DNA of 64,000 nt from Pseudeuparius sepicola (GCA_963920635.1 OY987305.1:25320876-25384875), one strand, 5' to 3'; counted from the first letter of the stretch, positions 43,101 through 54,151 are shown. The notes: generated by a model not told the origin, from the sequence alone. Numbers and translations: made by a program.

Positions 43101-43913
43101 GAATTCTAGGCAAAGTTTTCGAATTTGGTTGCGCTCTTCAGAATTGCAGTGTTGTAGACGTAAGTTTTTTAGATTTTCTTTTAATTTGTTCTCCAAGTGT
43201 ATTTCTAAATTTTGGTAACTATCAGATTCATAATCGGAATTTTCTATAAAATTTACTTCGTTAGCATTGACAGGTTCGACTTCAAAGGGTTCAAAAATAT
43301 CAAGTTGAATTGGGTTATCCGTAGGGTTTAAAATTGTAGTTAGAGCAAAATTATCTTCTATATTTACTAAACAATGGGGAATTTCCATTTCATCTAATTG
43401 TGTGTAATTTAGAATACCTATGCCAGATTGTATATTAACAGGGATTTTAATTTTTTGTATTGTTCTTGGCGGTATAACTTCTGTTGTGGGTTTTAAAATT
43501 GGGTTCGGTTGTGGTAAATTTTCTTCGGTGATTTGCGAATATATCGGTATTTTCGCGTTTGGTGATTCTAGAGCTTTTTGACTAAATCGAATATCAGCAT
43601 TTAATTGTTTTATTAGGTCTAGTCCAATTAATCCGTCAAATTTATCTGAAAAGTCGAAAATAAAATATTTATGATATCCTTCAGTGTTGAAAGTTGGAAA
43701 TAAGGGTAAAATTGCTATTTGATCATGAAAAGAAGTAGCATGTGCGGTTTGCACCAAAAATATCTCATTTTGAATGTAATTTTGAAAATATGTATGCGCT
43801 AATTTTTGATTAATAAATGAACGTGTACTACCAGTATCTATTAGAAATTTTGCATCGAGTTCGGGTAAATATATATATACAAGGTTTATTGAAAGATTGT
43901 TTAAAACTATCAC
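40126..43913 (-). pseudogene. pol: Errantivirus Pol (PR-RT-RNase H-integrase), one frameshift
   Basis: The first frame (41121-43913, 930 codons) holds the aspartic protease (FLIDTGSTRSF, about residue 23), RT (WRMVIDYRKLNQ, YFTTLDLANGFHQI, FGLKNSPSTFQ, YLDD near 456) and RNase H (TTDASNYALGAV near 601, ATIEKELL-type box, YTDHRPLVW near 670, LNADALSR). A one-base shift near 41175 moves to the frame with the integrase zinc finger (H..H, CVTC) and the core in 40126-40968: MDTFIF, VTDKGTEF, SPVERFHS (D, D, E). The gene overlaps the gag end by a few bases and the env frame at its own end. It cannot give a full Pol as it stands. Confidence 0.9.
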
Positions 43914-45223
43914 TTCATATTGTTGGTCTGTCCAGTATTGGGAAAATCCAAAGGGATATCGGGATTAGTCTGGATATTAGTTTCAAAATTTTGAATTTCT
44001 TCGTTTTGGGTGTCGGGTTGTAAATAGTCTAAATTATTGTAAAATTCGCTCATGTCAAAAGAAGTATCTTCTTCGGGAGTTTGTTCATAAGGGTTGTTAT
44101 AAGTTTGTTCATTAGGTTGGTTTATGTTTTCGGTAGGGAATGATTCCATGAAATTGCTAAATAATCGAGTTTGATAAGGTTTTTTCTGTTGAGTTACATA
44201 AGTGGTTGTGTCCATTGGTTCGGGCTTAAAAGTATTTTTTGTTACAGTACTTTGCTGTGGAATTTTTTGATTTTGGAACATTGAAGGTCTCATTTGAAAG
44301 GTTGGTTTTTGGAAATTAGGTTGACTATTTTGAAAGGGTGGTCTTTGAAAATTTTGTTGGTTATTTTAGAAAATTGGTCTTTGTAAGCTTGATTGATTTG
44401 TTTGAAAATTATTTTGAAAGGGGGGCTTGTACATAATTTGTGGAGAATATGGTTGTACGAAATTTGATGTACTTGGTAAGGATCTAAATTGTGGTGGTGG
44501 TGGAATTATATTATGATTGGCTGGTAAAAAGCTAGGTGTATAGGTAGGTAATCTTGGTGGGAAAAATTTTGGTTTTTGGGTATTTATGGTACTGTAGGTT
44601 GGTTGTTTCAGATTTTGATTCTGAGATGTTTTAAAATATACGAAATTTTCTTCTTCGACTACAAATGACATTGCTTGCTCGAGAGAATTTGGATTTTTTA
44701 ACCTTACTACCAGTTGCATGTTATAGGGTAAACCATTTATAAATGTTTTTAACGCAAATTCATCGTAATGTGTAATTTTTACCAATTTAACGTTATTGTC
44801 TCGTTCAGAAGCATTCAATTTTGCAAAAAGTAAACTTCTCACATCTTGAATTCTCATACCAAATTGAGTGGGTGTTTCATTTTTGAATGGCTTTAAATTG
44901 ATTAAGTCTTGAATGATGCAATCGATAGATCTTTGATCTGCGAAAGTCGAAATTAGGGAGGTTTTTACTAAATTCCATGTATTTAGTTCTGATCGCGAAG
45001 CAATCAAATCTGCTGCTCGATCTCTGAGTTTTCCTAAGATAGTGTCGAAAATACAAATATTAATTGGATCGTTTAAATTTTGTAAATTTTGAAAAGCCTT
45101 AATAAAATTTTCACAAGAATTTACGAAACGTTGCAAAAGTCTGGGGTTTCCGTCAAATAAAGGGATATTGTCCGCCTGATATCTTAATAGATTATAATTA
45201 ATTGCAGGTGCTCCGTTTGGCAT
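43910..45223 (-). pseudogene. gag: Errantivirus Gag, one in-frame stop
   Basis: Starts MPNGAPAINYNLLRYQ at 45223, 5' of pol. Residues about 15-200 are a Ty3/gypsy Gag helical capsid region (DNIPLFDGNPRLLQRF, CENFIKAF, INGLPYNMQ). After residue 285 a TAA (44366-44368) interrupts. The same frame continues with Asn/Gln/Pro/Phe-rich repeats (about 22-residue unit around FQRPPFQN and FQKPTFQM) into the 127-codon part ending at 43910. No CCHC knuckle is seen, as in gypsy-type errantiviruses. Terminal overlap with pol suggests the usual ribosomal frameshift. Confidence 0.87.
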
Positions 45224-45310
45224 TTTGAAAAATTATTTAAAAATGACAAAAATGTGGAAATTGGGAAAATACAAAAATTGTGCAAATATACAAAGCAAAG
45301 AAAAACTTAC

Positions 45311-45336
45311 AGTTGTAAGAAAATCGAAGTCTTCAT
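45311..45336 (-). other. Leader mini-exon with splice donor for env
   Basis: An ATG at 45336 begins nine codons (MKTSIFLQ plus a split codon), then GTAAGT at 45310-45305, a strong donor. It lies in the leader upstream of gag. Joining to the acceptor at 40185 is in phase with the open env frame, and both sides contribute hydrophobic residues, so a signal peptide at the Env N-terminus is plausible. Spliced subgenomic env RNA is established for errantiviruses; this exact junction is inference. Confidence 0.62.
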
Positions 45337-45405
45337 GTGATTTTTCTTCTTCGTTGTCTTCTTTTTCTGTCTTCTTAATCCTAAGGTCCTTAACTTAGCC
45401 TCTGA

Positions 45406-45510
45406 CAGTGCCGATGTGTGGATGCCAAAGGGGTGGAAACAGTGCCGATGTGGGGATGCTTCCGATGGGTGGTGACAGTGCCGATGTGTGGATGTCGTCC
45501 CCTGTGACGT
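45406..45510 (-). repeat. About 35-bp tandem repeats in errantivirus leader
   Basis: CAGTGCCGATGTGTGGATG starts at 45406, 45440 and 45476; a weaker fourth copy (CAGTGCCGATTTTTGGAT) is near 45578. Located between LTR and gag, where the gypsy element carries its Su(Hw) insulator repeats; these words are different. Confidence 0.78.
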
Positions 45511-45702
45511 TCCTCCTTGTCTTCTCAACAACCTTGGGCCAACTCCTCGGGGTGTGGAACCAGGTGTCCGTCCGCGACAGTGCCGATTTTTGGATAACGC
45601 GGCGGATCGCGAGATTCCGTTTTGGTTCTTTCTTGTGACTAAATCGTTGAAACGAACCGAAGGTGCCGAATTTTGGACTTCGTGTCACGAAAAAAATCCG
45701 AA

Positions 45703-45713
45703 CGACTGCGCCA
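45703..45713 (-). other. Primer binding site, tRNA-Ser type
   Basis: The minus strand reads TGGCGCAGTCG, complementary to the 3' end of tRNA-Ser (CGACUGCGCCA), with its first base in the LTR end. The same primer is used by 17.6/297-type errantiviruses. Confidence 0.85.
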
Positions 45714-45900
45714 GTTACGAGGCGGGTTGACGCAAAGTCGTTTTTAAAAAGAACTGATCTTTATTGAATACAAGCAGGAAGTGTTTGCTCTTAGTCTATG
45801 GCCCATATATAATACCTCTGCTGGGCTTACGTTGTATTTCCTTATCTTATGCTGCATATACAAGTTTCTATGCTACCTAAACAATATACAGCTTATAACT
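45713..45900 (-). repeat. 5' LTR of errantivirus
   Basis: 188 bp, 98.9% identical to the other LTR (differences at the equivalents of 38303 and 38335, approximately). On the minus strand it would carry the promoter and the R region; TATATA words are present (CATATATAAT on the plus strand). Confidence 0.94.
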
Positions 45901-45904
45901 CACA

Positions 45905-47236
45905 GAATAAATAACTTCATAACAGAAGCTCCCTTAAGGACATGTGTCAAAAAAAGCTAGCCTACATTTCAATTTACAGAAAAATAATCAATATCTTCAT
46001 CATAACTTTGGCCCCAATACAATCTCTTAGCATTGCGGATTAATGTAAAATCAAATAAAATGCACAATGTTTATCCCTTTAGCCTTTAGAAGATCTTTCG
46101 CCTTTTGATACACATGTCACTAAGAAATTGTCTGTATTACTTTGGTAGTCTGTTATGTCACAGACTACTACTATCACATTATGATGTGTAAAAGTCAGGT
46201 ACATATTTTTCTAACGTAATGTCGTCGAAAAAGCACTTTCTTTTCATTTTTTGCAGTTGTTATTTGCATTTTCGCTTTCTAGAAAAAAAAACATACATAA
46301 ATTAAAAATATGCCTCTTTAAAAACGTAAAACTATCACTTTATATTATTAATTTTAATATAATGTGTGAAAGTCACGTACATATCTTTCTGACGTAATGT
46401 CTTCGAAAAAAGCACTTTCTTTTCACCGTCTGGATTAGACGCCTGAAGCACGTTTTAGTTTCGCGCGCGAGTTCAGTACTTTGCAAATAGTATAGTGCAA
46501 AATTTGCGTAATTGTATCTTATTATTTTATCACGTTGTAATCTAGGATAAATGAAGGGAAGTATCAATTTTTAGTAGCAATGCACTAGACTGAGGTCAAA
46601 CAACGGCTGGTATAAAGATTTTCATACGTATTAGACTTGCCTTGCTCGTTCCCGGAGGAACTTGGCTGAGAACGTTTCTCTCCTCTGCCCTTGGTTGGTA
46701 GCATCCCTCCTCGCTCCAGGTGTCCCAGTAGTGGTCTGTGCGCTTATTCAAGGATTGGTCCCTGGTGTCTTACCATGAGTTCCAGTCACTCCCAGCGCCT
46801 TCACCCCCAGGATTGGTCTTGAGTCCAATCTTTGTCTCAGGATTGATCTTCACCCCAAGATTGGGATTCCGTAGCAGCGCCTTCACCCCATTGGTCTTCT
46901 TCGCAGTCATGACTTGGGATGTTGGTGGAATCTCGAGTCACCTCGGCTTCCATCTCGTCTTGGGTGTCTAACTCCATAGTGGTAAAACGATAGTTTTAGA
47001 CTTACAACTTGATACTTTTTGAACATTCTTTCGATTTCTTAACATTAATGTGCCTACTAAAATGAACTGAAATGGTGGAAAAAATATTAGGAATTAGCGT
47101 AAAGCAACCACACTGGAAATTCTTATTAATCTGGTCTTAAAAATATCAAGTGCTCTAGGTTAATTTTAATATTCGTGTATCGACAGCGCTCTAGCTATAT
47201 TTTAATGCCCATGTAGATCCACCTGTTGAGCAGGGT
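45905..47236. other. Flanking non-coding DNA with a 185-bp tandem duplication
   Basis: GT(C/G)A(C/G)GTACATAT(T/C)TTTCT and GTCTTCGAAAAA-type words recur at about 46193-46240 and 46372-46420. 46640-46970 repeats ATTGGTCTT/GATTGGTC words and is less AT-rich; no gene found. Confidence 0.5.
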
Positions 47237-47462
47237 ATCAAAGTACAGATCATACAAAATTTGAAGGCGGAGAATTCCTAGAATGGAAAGGAAATCGTAA
47301 ATATTAATACAGGTTTCAGTGGCGTGCTTGGAGAGTAATTGCACAGAAATAAATTACGAGTGATAAATTTTATTAAAAAGTAATTTAAACAATTATTAGC
47401 AATAAATAATATATTTATTATCTTACACAACTATTAAGTATAATAATTTACAATTACAATAG

Positions 47463-48742
47463 CCCAGATAACACACGAGGTCCATAAGACGTCCACTATA
47501 GATCCAGAATAGGTACATACGTCCATGGACTCAAAATGAACGTCCGATGTAGGTACATACAAGTACGTACATGAAACGTCCAACAAAAGACGTCCTCTGT
47601 TCGGCCATTATACGTCCACATGTGGACTTCAAAATAAAATAGGCGACGTTTTTGTATAACCACAAACATACATCAATTTCGATTATTTTGCAATTACAAC
47701 CACTAAATGGAGTGACTATAATATTAATAACAATAACTATAATATTATTAATAATATATAACATTAATAATATTATTAATAACAACTATAATAAATTGAT
47801 TATATAATTTTGATATATTATGGCCTGTATTTATAGCTCCTTTGGTTTTTCTTACGAATTTTGTAACTATGTATAAAAAAAGAAACGGTTCAAAAAAATG
47901 TATGTATGAATTAAAAACAAATCCGTTATCTTCACCGTTATAAGGGAGATTGTTACATTAAATTTTCAAATTAGCGCGGGCGCGCCCCTCTACGCAGCGA
48001 TCTAGTAAATGAGCATGAGCACTGCGGCTGCGCCGCAGGCAGACCGTTATTTTATTTTACACCGGCCCGGTCCCGGCTCCAGGTTTTATCGCCAGCGAGC
48101 GACGCCGACGCCAGCGCCACGCCATCGCGTCGTATCAGTTATCTGGTTGTGCTTGCTTGAATCCAAATAAAGTGCTTAAAAACGTGTGAAATTTCTGATT
48201 CCAACATCGTGGAGGCTGTTTTGAGTAGAGTATAAAGTATAATCTGTGCTCACGTCGGACAAGTCCGCCACACGCCACCCGTCGTGTTGTGTCGGCCATC
48301 TTTGCCCGCATATTTCTATGTGATAACGTGTGTGTCATCACAAGTATATAGTATATCATGTCTGATTAAGGTATTAATGCGAATATTTTTAAAATATATA
48401 GTATATTTTTTATTGCAATTCTTTACCCGGACATGACTATGAAGTGGCAGCTATAAAAAAACCTAAAATTTTGTTTCTGAATAAAATGTCACCGAAATAC
48501 GTCCATTAGACGTACATCCATAAACATGTATGGACGTACTGTGGACATCTTTATTATGTCCAGTTCGGACCGACATAGGACATAAATGGACGTACGGCAG
48601 ACGTAACAAAATTGACACTCCGGACGTCTCACGGACGTACATAGAACGTCTGCTGGTCCAAATGTGGACGTCCACAGGACAAACAGTACGTCCAGCATGT
48701 ACGTCCAGAAGACGCCCATAAGACGAATGTGTGTTATCTGGG
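47463..48742. mobile_element. DNA element with CCCAGATAACACAC ends and ACGTCC arrays
   Basis: Terminal inverted repeat CCCAGATAACACAC (left) and GTGTGTTATCTGGG (right, 48729-48742). About 170 bp inside the left and 250 bp inside the right are filled with GGACGT/ACGTCC words. The centre contains AT-rich DNA and a GC-rich patch (about 47975-48130). No transposase is evident. Superfamily not assigned. Confidence 0.7.
47975..48190 (+). other. GC-rich island inside transposable element
   Basis: GCGCGGGCGCGCCCC, GCTGCGCCGCAGGC and GCGAGCGACGCCGACGCC-type words stand out from the AT-rich surroundings, then AATAAA at about 48166. No ORF with a known signature. Possibly a captured promoter or first exon. 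Confidence 0.45.
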
Positions 48743-48985
48743 AGGTAATATTTGTCAATCTGATGCATATTCACTAACATCGTCATCGAAGGAGTCACTT
48801 TCGGAATTAGTAATAATTAGCTGTTCTGTGATTATGTCTATATTAATTTCATTTTGTAAGTACAGTATTTTCCAATTGTTGTTACGCTGCTGTGTGAAAT
48901 GAGCCAGTGCAGGTGGGTTTTCTGGGTATTATTTACAAACTGCTTCCTAGAATTCTCCGCCTTCAAATTTTGTATGATCTGTACT

Positions 48986-49602
48986 TGCGCGTATGAAATG
49001 TACTACCTGTTGATCGAAATACGTTTCTGTAACACCTTTTCCGCTCCGCGCCTGGTAGCTTATGGGTTCGAATCCCGGAGTCGTCAATTTTAAATATGGT
49101 TTTTGTTAAATTCGTCTGATATGAATCTGCGTTGAGGATATCTGCAGCTCTAACTCGCCAGATGATAAACGAAAACTGAGTCATTTTATTTTCATTTTCT
49201 TAAGAATTAATTCCGATGTATTGGTTGAAAAAATGCGTTTTGTGACGCAACCAAGCGAAATACGCAAAAATACCAAGAGACATTTTTTGTTCGTAGTTCA
49301 TTGGAGAATGTAATTTTACTTTTTGGGAATAGGTACTTGCCGCTAAGCACATTTTTAGAGAAAAATATAAAGTTGAAACCCCGTATCTACGCCACTGATG
49401 GAAGTTTGGAGCTCATATTGTTCACAATGGTGACTACTCATAAACTGCTAATACGTATCCAATTTCAATGCGATACGACAATTTGTTTAGAAATAAACTT
49501 AAAAAAATCGTTTCGTTAAATCGTTAAAATCGTTAAATTTGTTTCCAACAGTTGAGGGACACCCTGTATAGATTTGTTCCTGGAAACACGTCTGTGCATA
49601 CC
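48986..49602. other. Non-coding; tRNA B-box-like word
   Basis: GGGTTCGAATCCCGG at about 49064-49078 is a perfect tRNA-type T-arm/B box, but no cloverleaf surrounds it; possibly a SINE remnant. A solitary GGACACCCTGTATAG end is near 49557. Confidence 0.45.
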
Positions 49603-49604
49603 TA

Positions 49605-52600
49605 AGGTGAATGTCCCAAATATCTAACACTTAAGGGTTTAAGCAATGTATACATGGCCACCGGCAATGAATCTGTGGCAAGATCAGCTTTATTTAAGCA
49701 TTAGTTTGTTCATTGATTATATGACATTGTTTATAAATATCTATTTAGTTATAAATTCTAAGTACGAATAAAAAAAATAGATAAAACTCTGAAAATGTAC
49801 AATTGTCCATATTATCGAACAGGCAAATTTTCGTTTGTCCACATTTTCGAACACACATTGTCCCAATTTTCGAACCAATGTTCCCAATGGATCACAAGCT
49901 CTTACTCTTCGTTTTTTTTTGCTAAACATTTCACATTTTTGTAAGTGGGTAAGTAGGTAGTAGGTAGGTATTTACCTATATTATTTGAAAAAAAAAAACA
50001 TTCTCAGGATATATTTGTTTAATAAGTACCTATTTAAAATAAAATAGATACTACTTTAAAATAAATAAAAATTTATACCTTAATGGTCATCACAAATTAA
50101 GACTAGTAAGTAAATGTGACTAAGTAAACAGGTACGTAACTAAGAACAATCGTTCTCGATTTCTGGAACTTCATAAACTCCCCTTTTATTGATTAACTTT
50201 GGTTCAGATATTTTGCACATGAGATCTGTGGTGTCATAAATCAATCTTTAGGAGGCCATTTCCAATTTTTATTACTTGGTTTCATGGCTTTTATAGAATA
50301 TTCTATGTTATCTTTGTCCGTTGTTTCAACTGTATCTATAATCTGGCCAGGAAAGAAACTATTATCATATTTAATGATAACAAAATCGCCAATGGCGTAT
50401 ATCACTTCTTGAAGATCGGTAACAACGTGTTCTATCTTCCCATCTTTTTCGCATTTTTTTGGTTTTTCTTTCTTCTCGTTTTTCAAAACTCTTTCTGCTA
50501 TTTGTTTTCTTCTTTCTTCTTTAGCCTCTTCTTCGGCCTTCTTTTTCTGCTCTTTTTTCTCATGGTACTCTCGCCATTGTTGTGAACTTGCAACAGCAGG
50601 AACCTTTTCCTTTCTTTCACGTTTAACATTTTCTTTATTGTTATTTAATTCCGAACTTTTCCAAAAAAGAGCCTTTTTAAAAGGAGTTGGAATATTTTGA
50701 CCAACTTGTTCTATCCAGAGATTTTTTGAGTGATTGCTAGAATCTTGTCGCTGAAAAGGTTCAATAGCATGCTGGCCTTCTTCTATAATATCACTCGATT
50801 TCTATGGTGTGACCTGTTGAGTGGTATGATCGATCTTACTTACAACTTTTGATGTGATTAAGTCATTAGTTGTAATAGTACTTAAAGCTACATTAGTGGC
50901 TAATTTATGCTGTAAGTCGGTATGGTTAGTTTATTTTTCTTTATCACAGTGGTTTCTGATTCTCTTAGGAGGGATTCATTGAAAAGAGTATCCAAATCTG
51001 AGGTAGATATATTGCCCGAGACATTGCCAATATCCTGCAAAAAAACTGTCATTTTCCATTCCTTCGCTTTCTAACAATTTACGCGTTTCTTCAATTTCCT
51101 TCTCCAAATTTAATACCTCCAAATCATTTAACATAAAATAATTATTTTCTAAGATTGGTTCAAAACTAGGATCTAAATTATCAGTTTTTCACTTCTGTCT
51201 GCAAATTTCTCTCTTTCATCTTCGTTATCATCTTCTATACTTTCACTGGGGATTGGTTTATTTTGATCGGCTGGCTCCTTGAGAAATTTCCAAAATTTAA
51301 ATAAATTTAAATCCTCAATTTCCCCATTTCTCCTGCTGCCTGGAATTCCGCTACTTTATTGCTGTCGTATTTATTTAAAAGTTTTAAACACGTTTTTTTG
51401 TCTTGTATAGAACTAAAAGATTCCATGGGATGTTCGTTATCAGAATAAAAAAAATTATCAAACTTAATATTATTTGGCTTAAAGGGACAGAGACCACACG
51501 TTTTAAATCCGTTCTGTATTATTTGTGGTAATGTGTTTATCGTAGAATCAAAAACTTCTTTTAATAATGGTCCAAAATGTTCTCTGCAAAGCTTTGCACC
51601 ATTGTTTTGCATTCTCCATTGAACGACGGCCTTCCTCCATGCTGATTTTAATGGATGGAACACTGCCACATCTAAGGGTTGCAAAATGTGCGTGGAGTTG
51701 GGATAAAGACTAATCAAAATAATACCCTTTTCCGAACAAAACTGACTTAGTTGCATCGTGAGATGTGATTTATGACCATCGACGTAAAGAATTATCGGAA
51801 GTTCGATTTCTTGCTCTATTATCCATTTGTAAAACACGTTAGCAATAAATTCAAAAAATGACTCACCCGTCATCCACCCGTTATCTGATTTTCCTACCCC
51901 CCAGTTAGAAGGAATTGTTTCTATTATATTTCTAGGAATTCTTTTGTATTCTTTATATATAATATATTAGTGGAGGTGGCAACTCTCCTTGAGCATTACA
52001 CATAAAAAGAGTTGTTAAACAATCTTTTTCGTCGTTATTTGTTACAGAATATACAGTTTTCTGACCTTTAGCTGTTAAAACTTTTTCTCCTTTCGAGCAT
52101 AAAAATATAGCTGTTTCATCACAGTTGTAAATTCTTCTTGGATCCGTAATGTTTTGTTTACATTCAGTTTCCATGTATTGTGATATTTCAGTAAACCATT
52201 GACGAATTTTCTCCTCTGACATTGGCTCTTCTTGACGATAAATTTTGTGGTACTCTATGGGTAATTTCAGGATGCCTTTTTAAAAACCCGTCGTACGAAT
52301 GTCGTTGTGGCCTACCGTCTGGAAAGGGGTTATCTCGTTTCAGCTCTTTCACCAGCATTTGGACACTGTCGGTAAGTTGACTTTTTGTTATTGGAAATCC
52401 TGCTTTGGCCGAATGTATGATCCACCTAACAGATGCCCTTCTTCCTCCTTATTTAAAATTGAAGGAACACCAATTTTTCTATCAATTGGTGTTTTTCCAG
52501 TAAGTTTGTCATATAAAGTAGTTTTAGGGACGTTATAAGTAGCACTCGCTTTTGAAATACTCATTCCTTGTTTGGTCGCTTCTATAGCTTTAAGCATTGC

Positions 52601-53518
52601 ATCTTCGCTATATTGAAGTCTTCTAGCCATTTATGTTATTCTGGAAAAGAAATGTAATTTTAGGAGGGTCTTTTATGTCAAATTTTAAAATAATATTGGG
52701 AACATCAAAATTAGAATTTATCAAACACAACCGTTCGATAATACGGTCACTGCAGACTTTTCTTTAAATTAGAATATTTTTCTTATTTCTAACTTTTTTT
52801 TACGTAATTTTTCATAATTCAGCCAAACGCGTGTCTGATGGGTTTAGAAATCCATCGATTTTATGAAGACCTAATTTTCGAACAAAATTTTAGCGTATTA
52901 TCGAATAAGTTTTTGAGGGTTGTTTAATATTTTAATTTGTCAAATTTTCTATGTTTGATAATATGAAGGATTAGTCTATGTACCTTTTCACGTTATTCAA
53001 ATATAATTACATTAAAAAATATTTTGAAATAAATTGGGGATTATCATTTTAAAAAATGTCTGCGAAGATCGTAATATCGAACGGCTGTTCGATAAATGGG
53101 ACCTGATCGAATTTTGCTGTCCCCAATATCGAACGGCATAGTTTTTAAACAAATTGAGAAAAATATTCAAAATTTCAGTATAAAATCATTCACTTTTTCA
53201 ACTTAAATACATCAATAACATCAGCACTTGTTACTTACCTTTTAAATACAGTTTTTGGGAATGGCACAAGTCTTAACCAAAAGCAGAAGAAATACGCGTG
53301 TTGCCGTAATTGCGGTGGCAGAGCAACTGATTTAAACATTTTAAGTAAACGATATTTTACCAATATTGCGCATGCTCAGACCAAAATATTGGCAAAAGAT
53401 ACAACTTTTATTATAAACGTATGCCAGTTTGGGGAAGTATATATTTTTCTTATTTTATCACAATTAAATGAATTCTGTTCGATAAATGGGCCGTATTCCA
53501 TGTTTGGGACATTCACCT
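49605..53518 (-). mobile_element. Pogo-like DNA transposon with TA duplication
   Basis: Perfect 16-bp inverted ends AGGTGAATGTCCCAAA (49605-49620 and 53503-53518), each flanked by TA. The minus strand carries a pipsqueak/DDE transposase in pieces (50241-52630). Both subterminal regions hold repeated TTCGAAC and TTCGATAA words (49815-49890; 52727-53150), candidate transposase sites. 3914 bp, autonomous in structure but broken. Confidence 0.87.
50241..52630 (-). pseudogene. Pogo/Tigger-like transposase, several breaks
   Basis: Reading on the minus strand: 52388-52630 is a psq-type helix-turn-helix (MARRLQYSEDAMLKAIEATK ... SISKASATYNVPKTTLYDKL). 51953-52222 has RRIYNCDETAIFL, the first catalytic Asp. 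51307-51873 has PIILYVDGHKSH (second Asp) and NSTHILQPLDV, the pogo-family block with the third catalytic acid near it. 50241-50486 is the basic, Trp-ending C-terminus (IGDFVIIKYDNSFFPGQIID ... KNWKWPP). Shifts and stops separate these parts, including 50500-51300. Members of this family also gave host genes (Tigger/jerky), but here inverted ends show it is a transposon. Confidence 0.85.
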
Positions 53519-53916
53519 TATTCCGTATAGAAGTGAGAGTCAAGTTGGATACTACACGGCTGTGGAGAATGTTTTGCATTTTTTTGACAATGACTAGATT
53601 TTATTTATCAAGATTCTTAGTTCAGATTGTAACTTTTTCTTATAGGATGCAGCCTCTTCGCAAAATTCAATATTTGTTGTTCTCAGACCCAAGCAATTTT
53701 TGTCCTCTGCTAATTTCCAGATGTACTTCTACTAATTCTTCCACTAAAAATTATTGTTTCTTCGTAACGCATTTTTTCTCAAATGTCATCCAATTACGGC
53801 TTCTAAAGTTTTAGATACTCGCCAGCTCATTCACCAACTATTTAAATTCCCCGCAATTTTGACATATTCATCACTTCCGTCCCAGAACTGCGAACAAAGT
53901 TCAATTTTTGTAATTT
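53519..53916. other. Flanking DNA, no gene
   Basis: Non-coding. From about 53860 it matches the TGACGTCACTTCCGTC(C/T) repeat that continues after the SINE. Confidence 0.45.
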
Positions 53917-53928
53917 AAGGTTGAATCC

Positions 53929-54151
53929 GCTCGCCGTTGGTTCGATCCCCACCTCGGTAAGAGCCCTGGGTGTTTGTATTTGTCTTTAGGTTAAGTTTAG
54001 GTTAAGAAATATACAAGACAAATCTGGCAGGCCATGGTGATAAAGCCAGACGGTGTCTGCCAGATAAAGAAGGTGGAAGCCCAAACCGCGTAACGTCGGG
54101 GGTGGTCCACGGCACTGGGTAAATTACCTCCGTTGTATAGGCCAATAAAAA
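53929..54151 (+). mobile_element. tRNA-derived SINE, 5'-truncated, with 12-bp duplication
   Basis: Begins at the tRNA B box (GTTGGTTCGATCCCCACC) and ends in an A-rich tail (AATAAAAAA). Exact flanking duplication AAGGTTGAATCC at 53917-53928 and 54152-54163. It has split the following repeat. Confidence 0.85.

Larger units (their letters stand above)
38239..45900 (-). mobile_element. Errantivirus (Ty3/gypsy with env), complete
   Basis: 7662 bp on the minus strand, bounded by two 188-bp LTRs and a 4-bp duplication CACA (38235-38238 and 45901-45904). Order 5' to 3': LTR, tRNA-Ser-type primer site, leader with repeats and a splice donor, gag (one stop), pol (one frameshift), env (open), polypurine tract, LTR. 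The LTRs differ at 2 of 188 positions, indicating a recent insertion. Errantiviruses are insect endogenous retroviruses; the 17.6/297/gypsy lineage is the closest by structure. Confidence 0.93.
47237..48985. repeat. Outer inverted repeat around an ACGTCC element
   Basis: GTACAGATCATACAAAATTT followed by GAAGGCGGAGAATTC at 47243-47278 recurs inverted at about 48948-48983 (GAATTCTCCGCCTTC ... GATCTGTAC). The arms of about 40 bp enclose the CCCAGATAACACAC element, suggesting nested transposons. Confidence 0.7.

Noticed and set aside
45307..45688. Minus-strand ORFs in the errantivirus leader as protein genes (His/Ser-rich)
   Set aside because: They result from the 35-bp leader repeats; only the short ATG stretch before the splice donor has a plausible role.
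48463..48798. 111- and 89-codon ORFs near the right end of the ACGTCC element
   Set aside because: Composed of translated GGACGT/ACGTCC repeats with no family signature.
49020..49095. Possible tRNA gene because of GGGTTCGAATCCCGG
   Set aside because: The T-arm word is perfect, but no A box, anticodon arm or acceptor pairing surrounds it; at most a SINE remnant.
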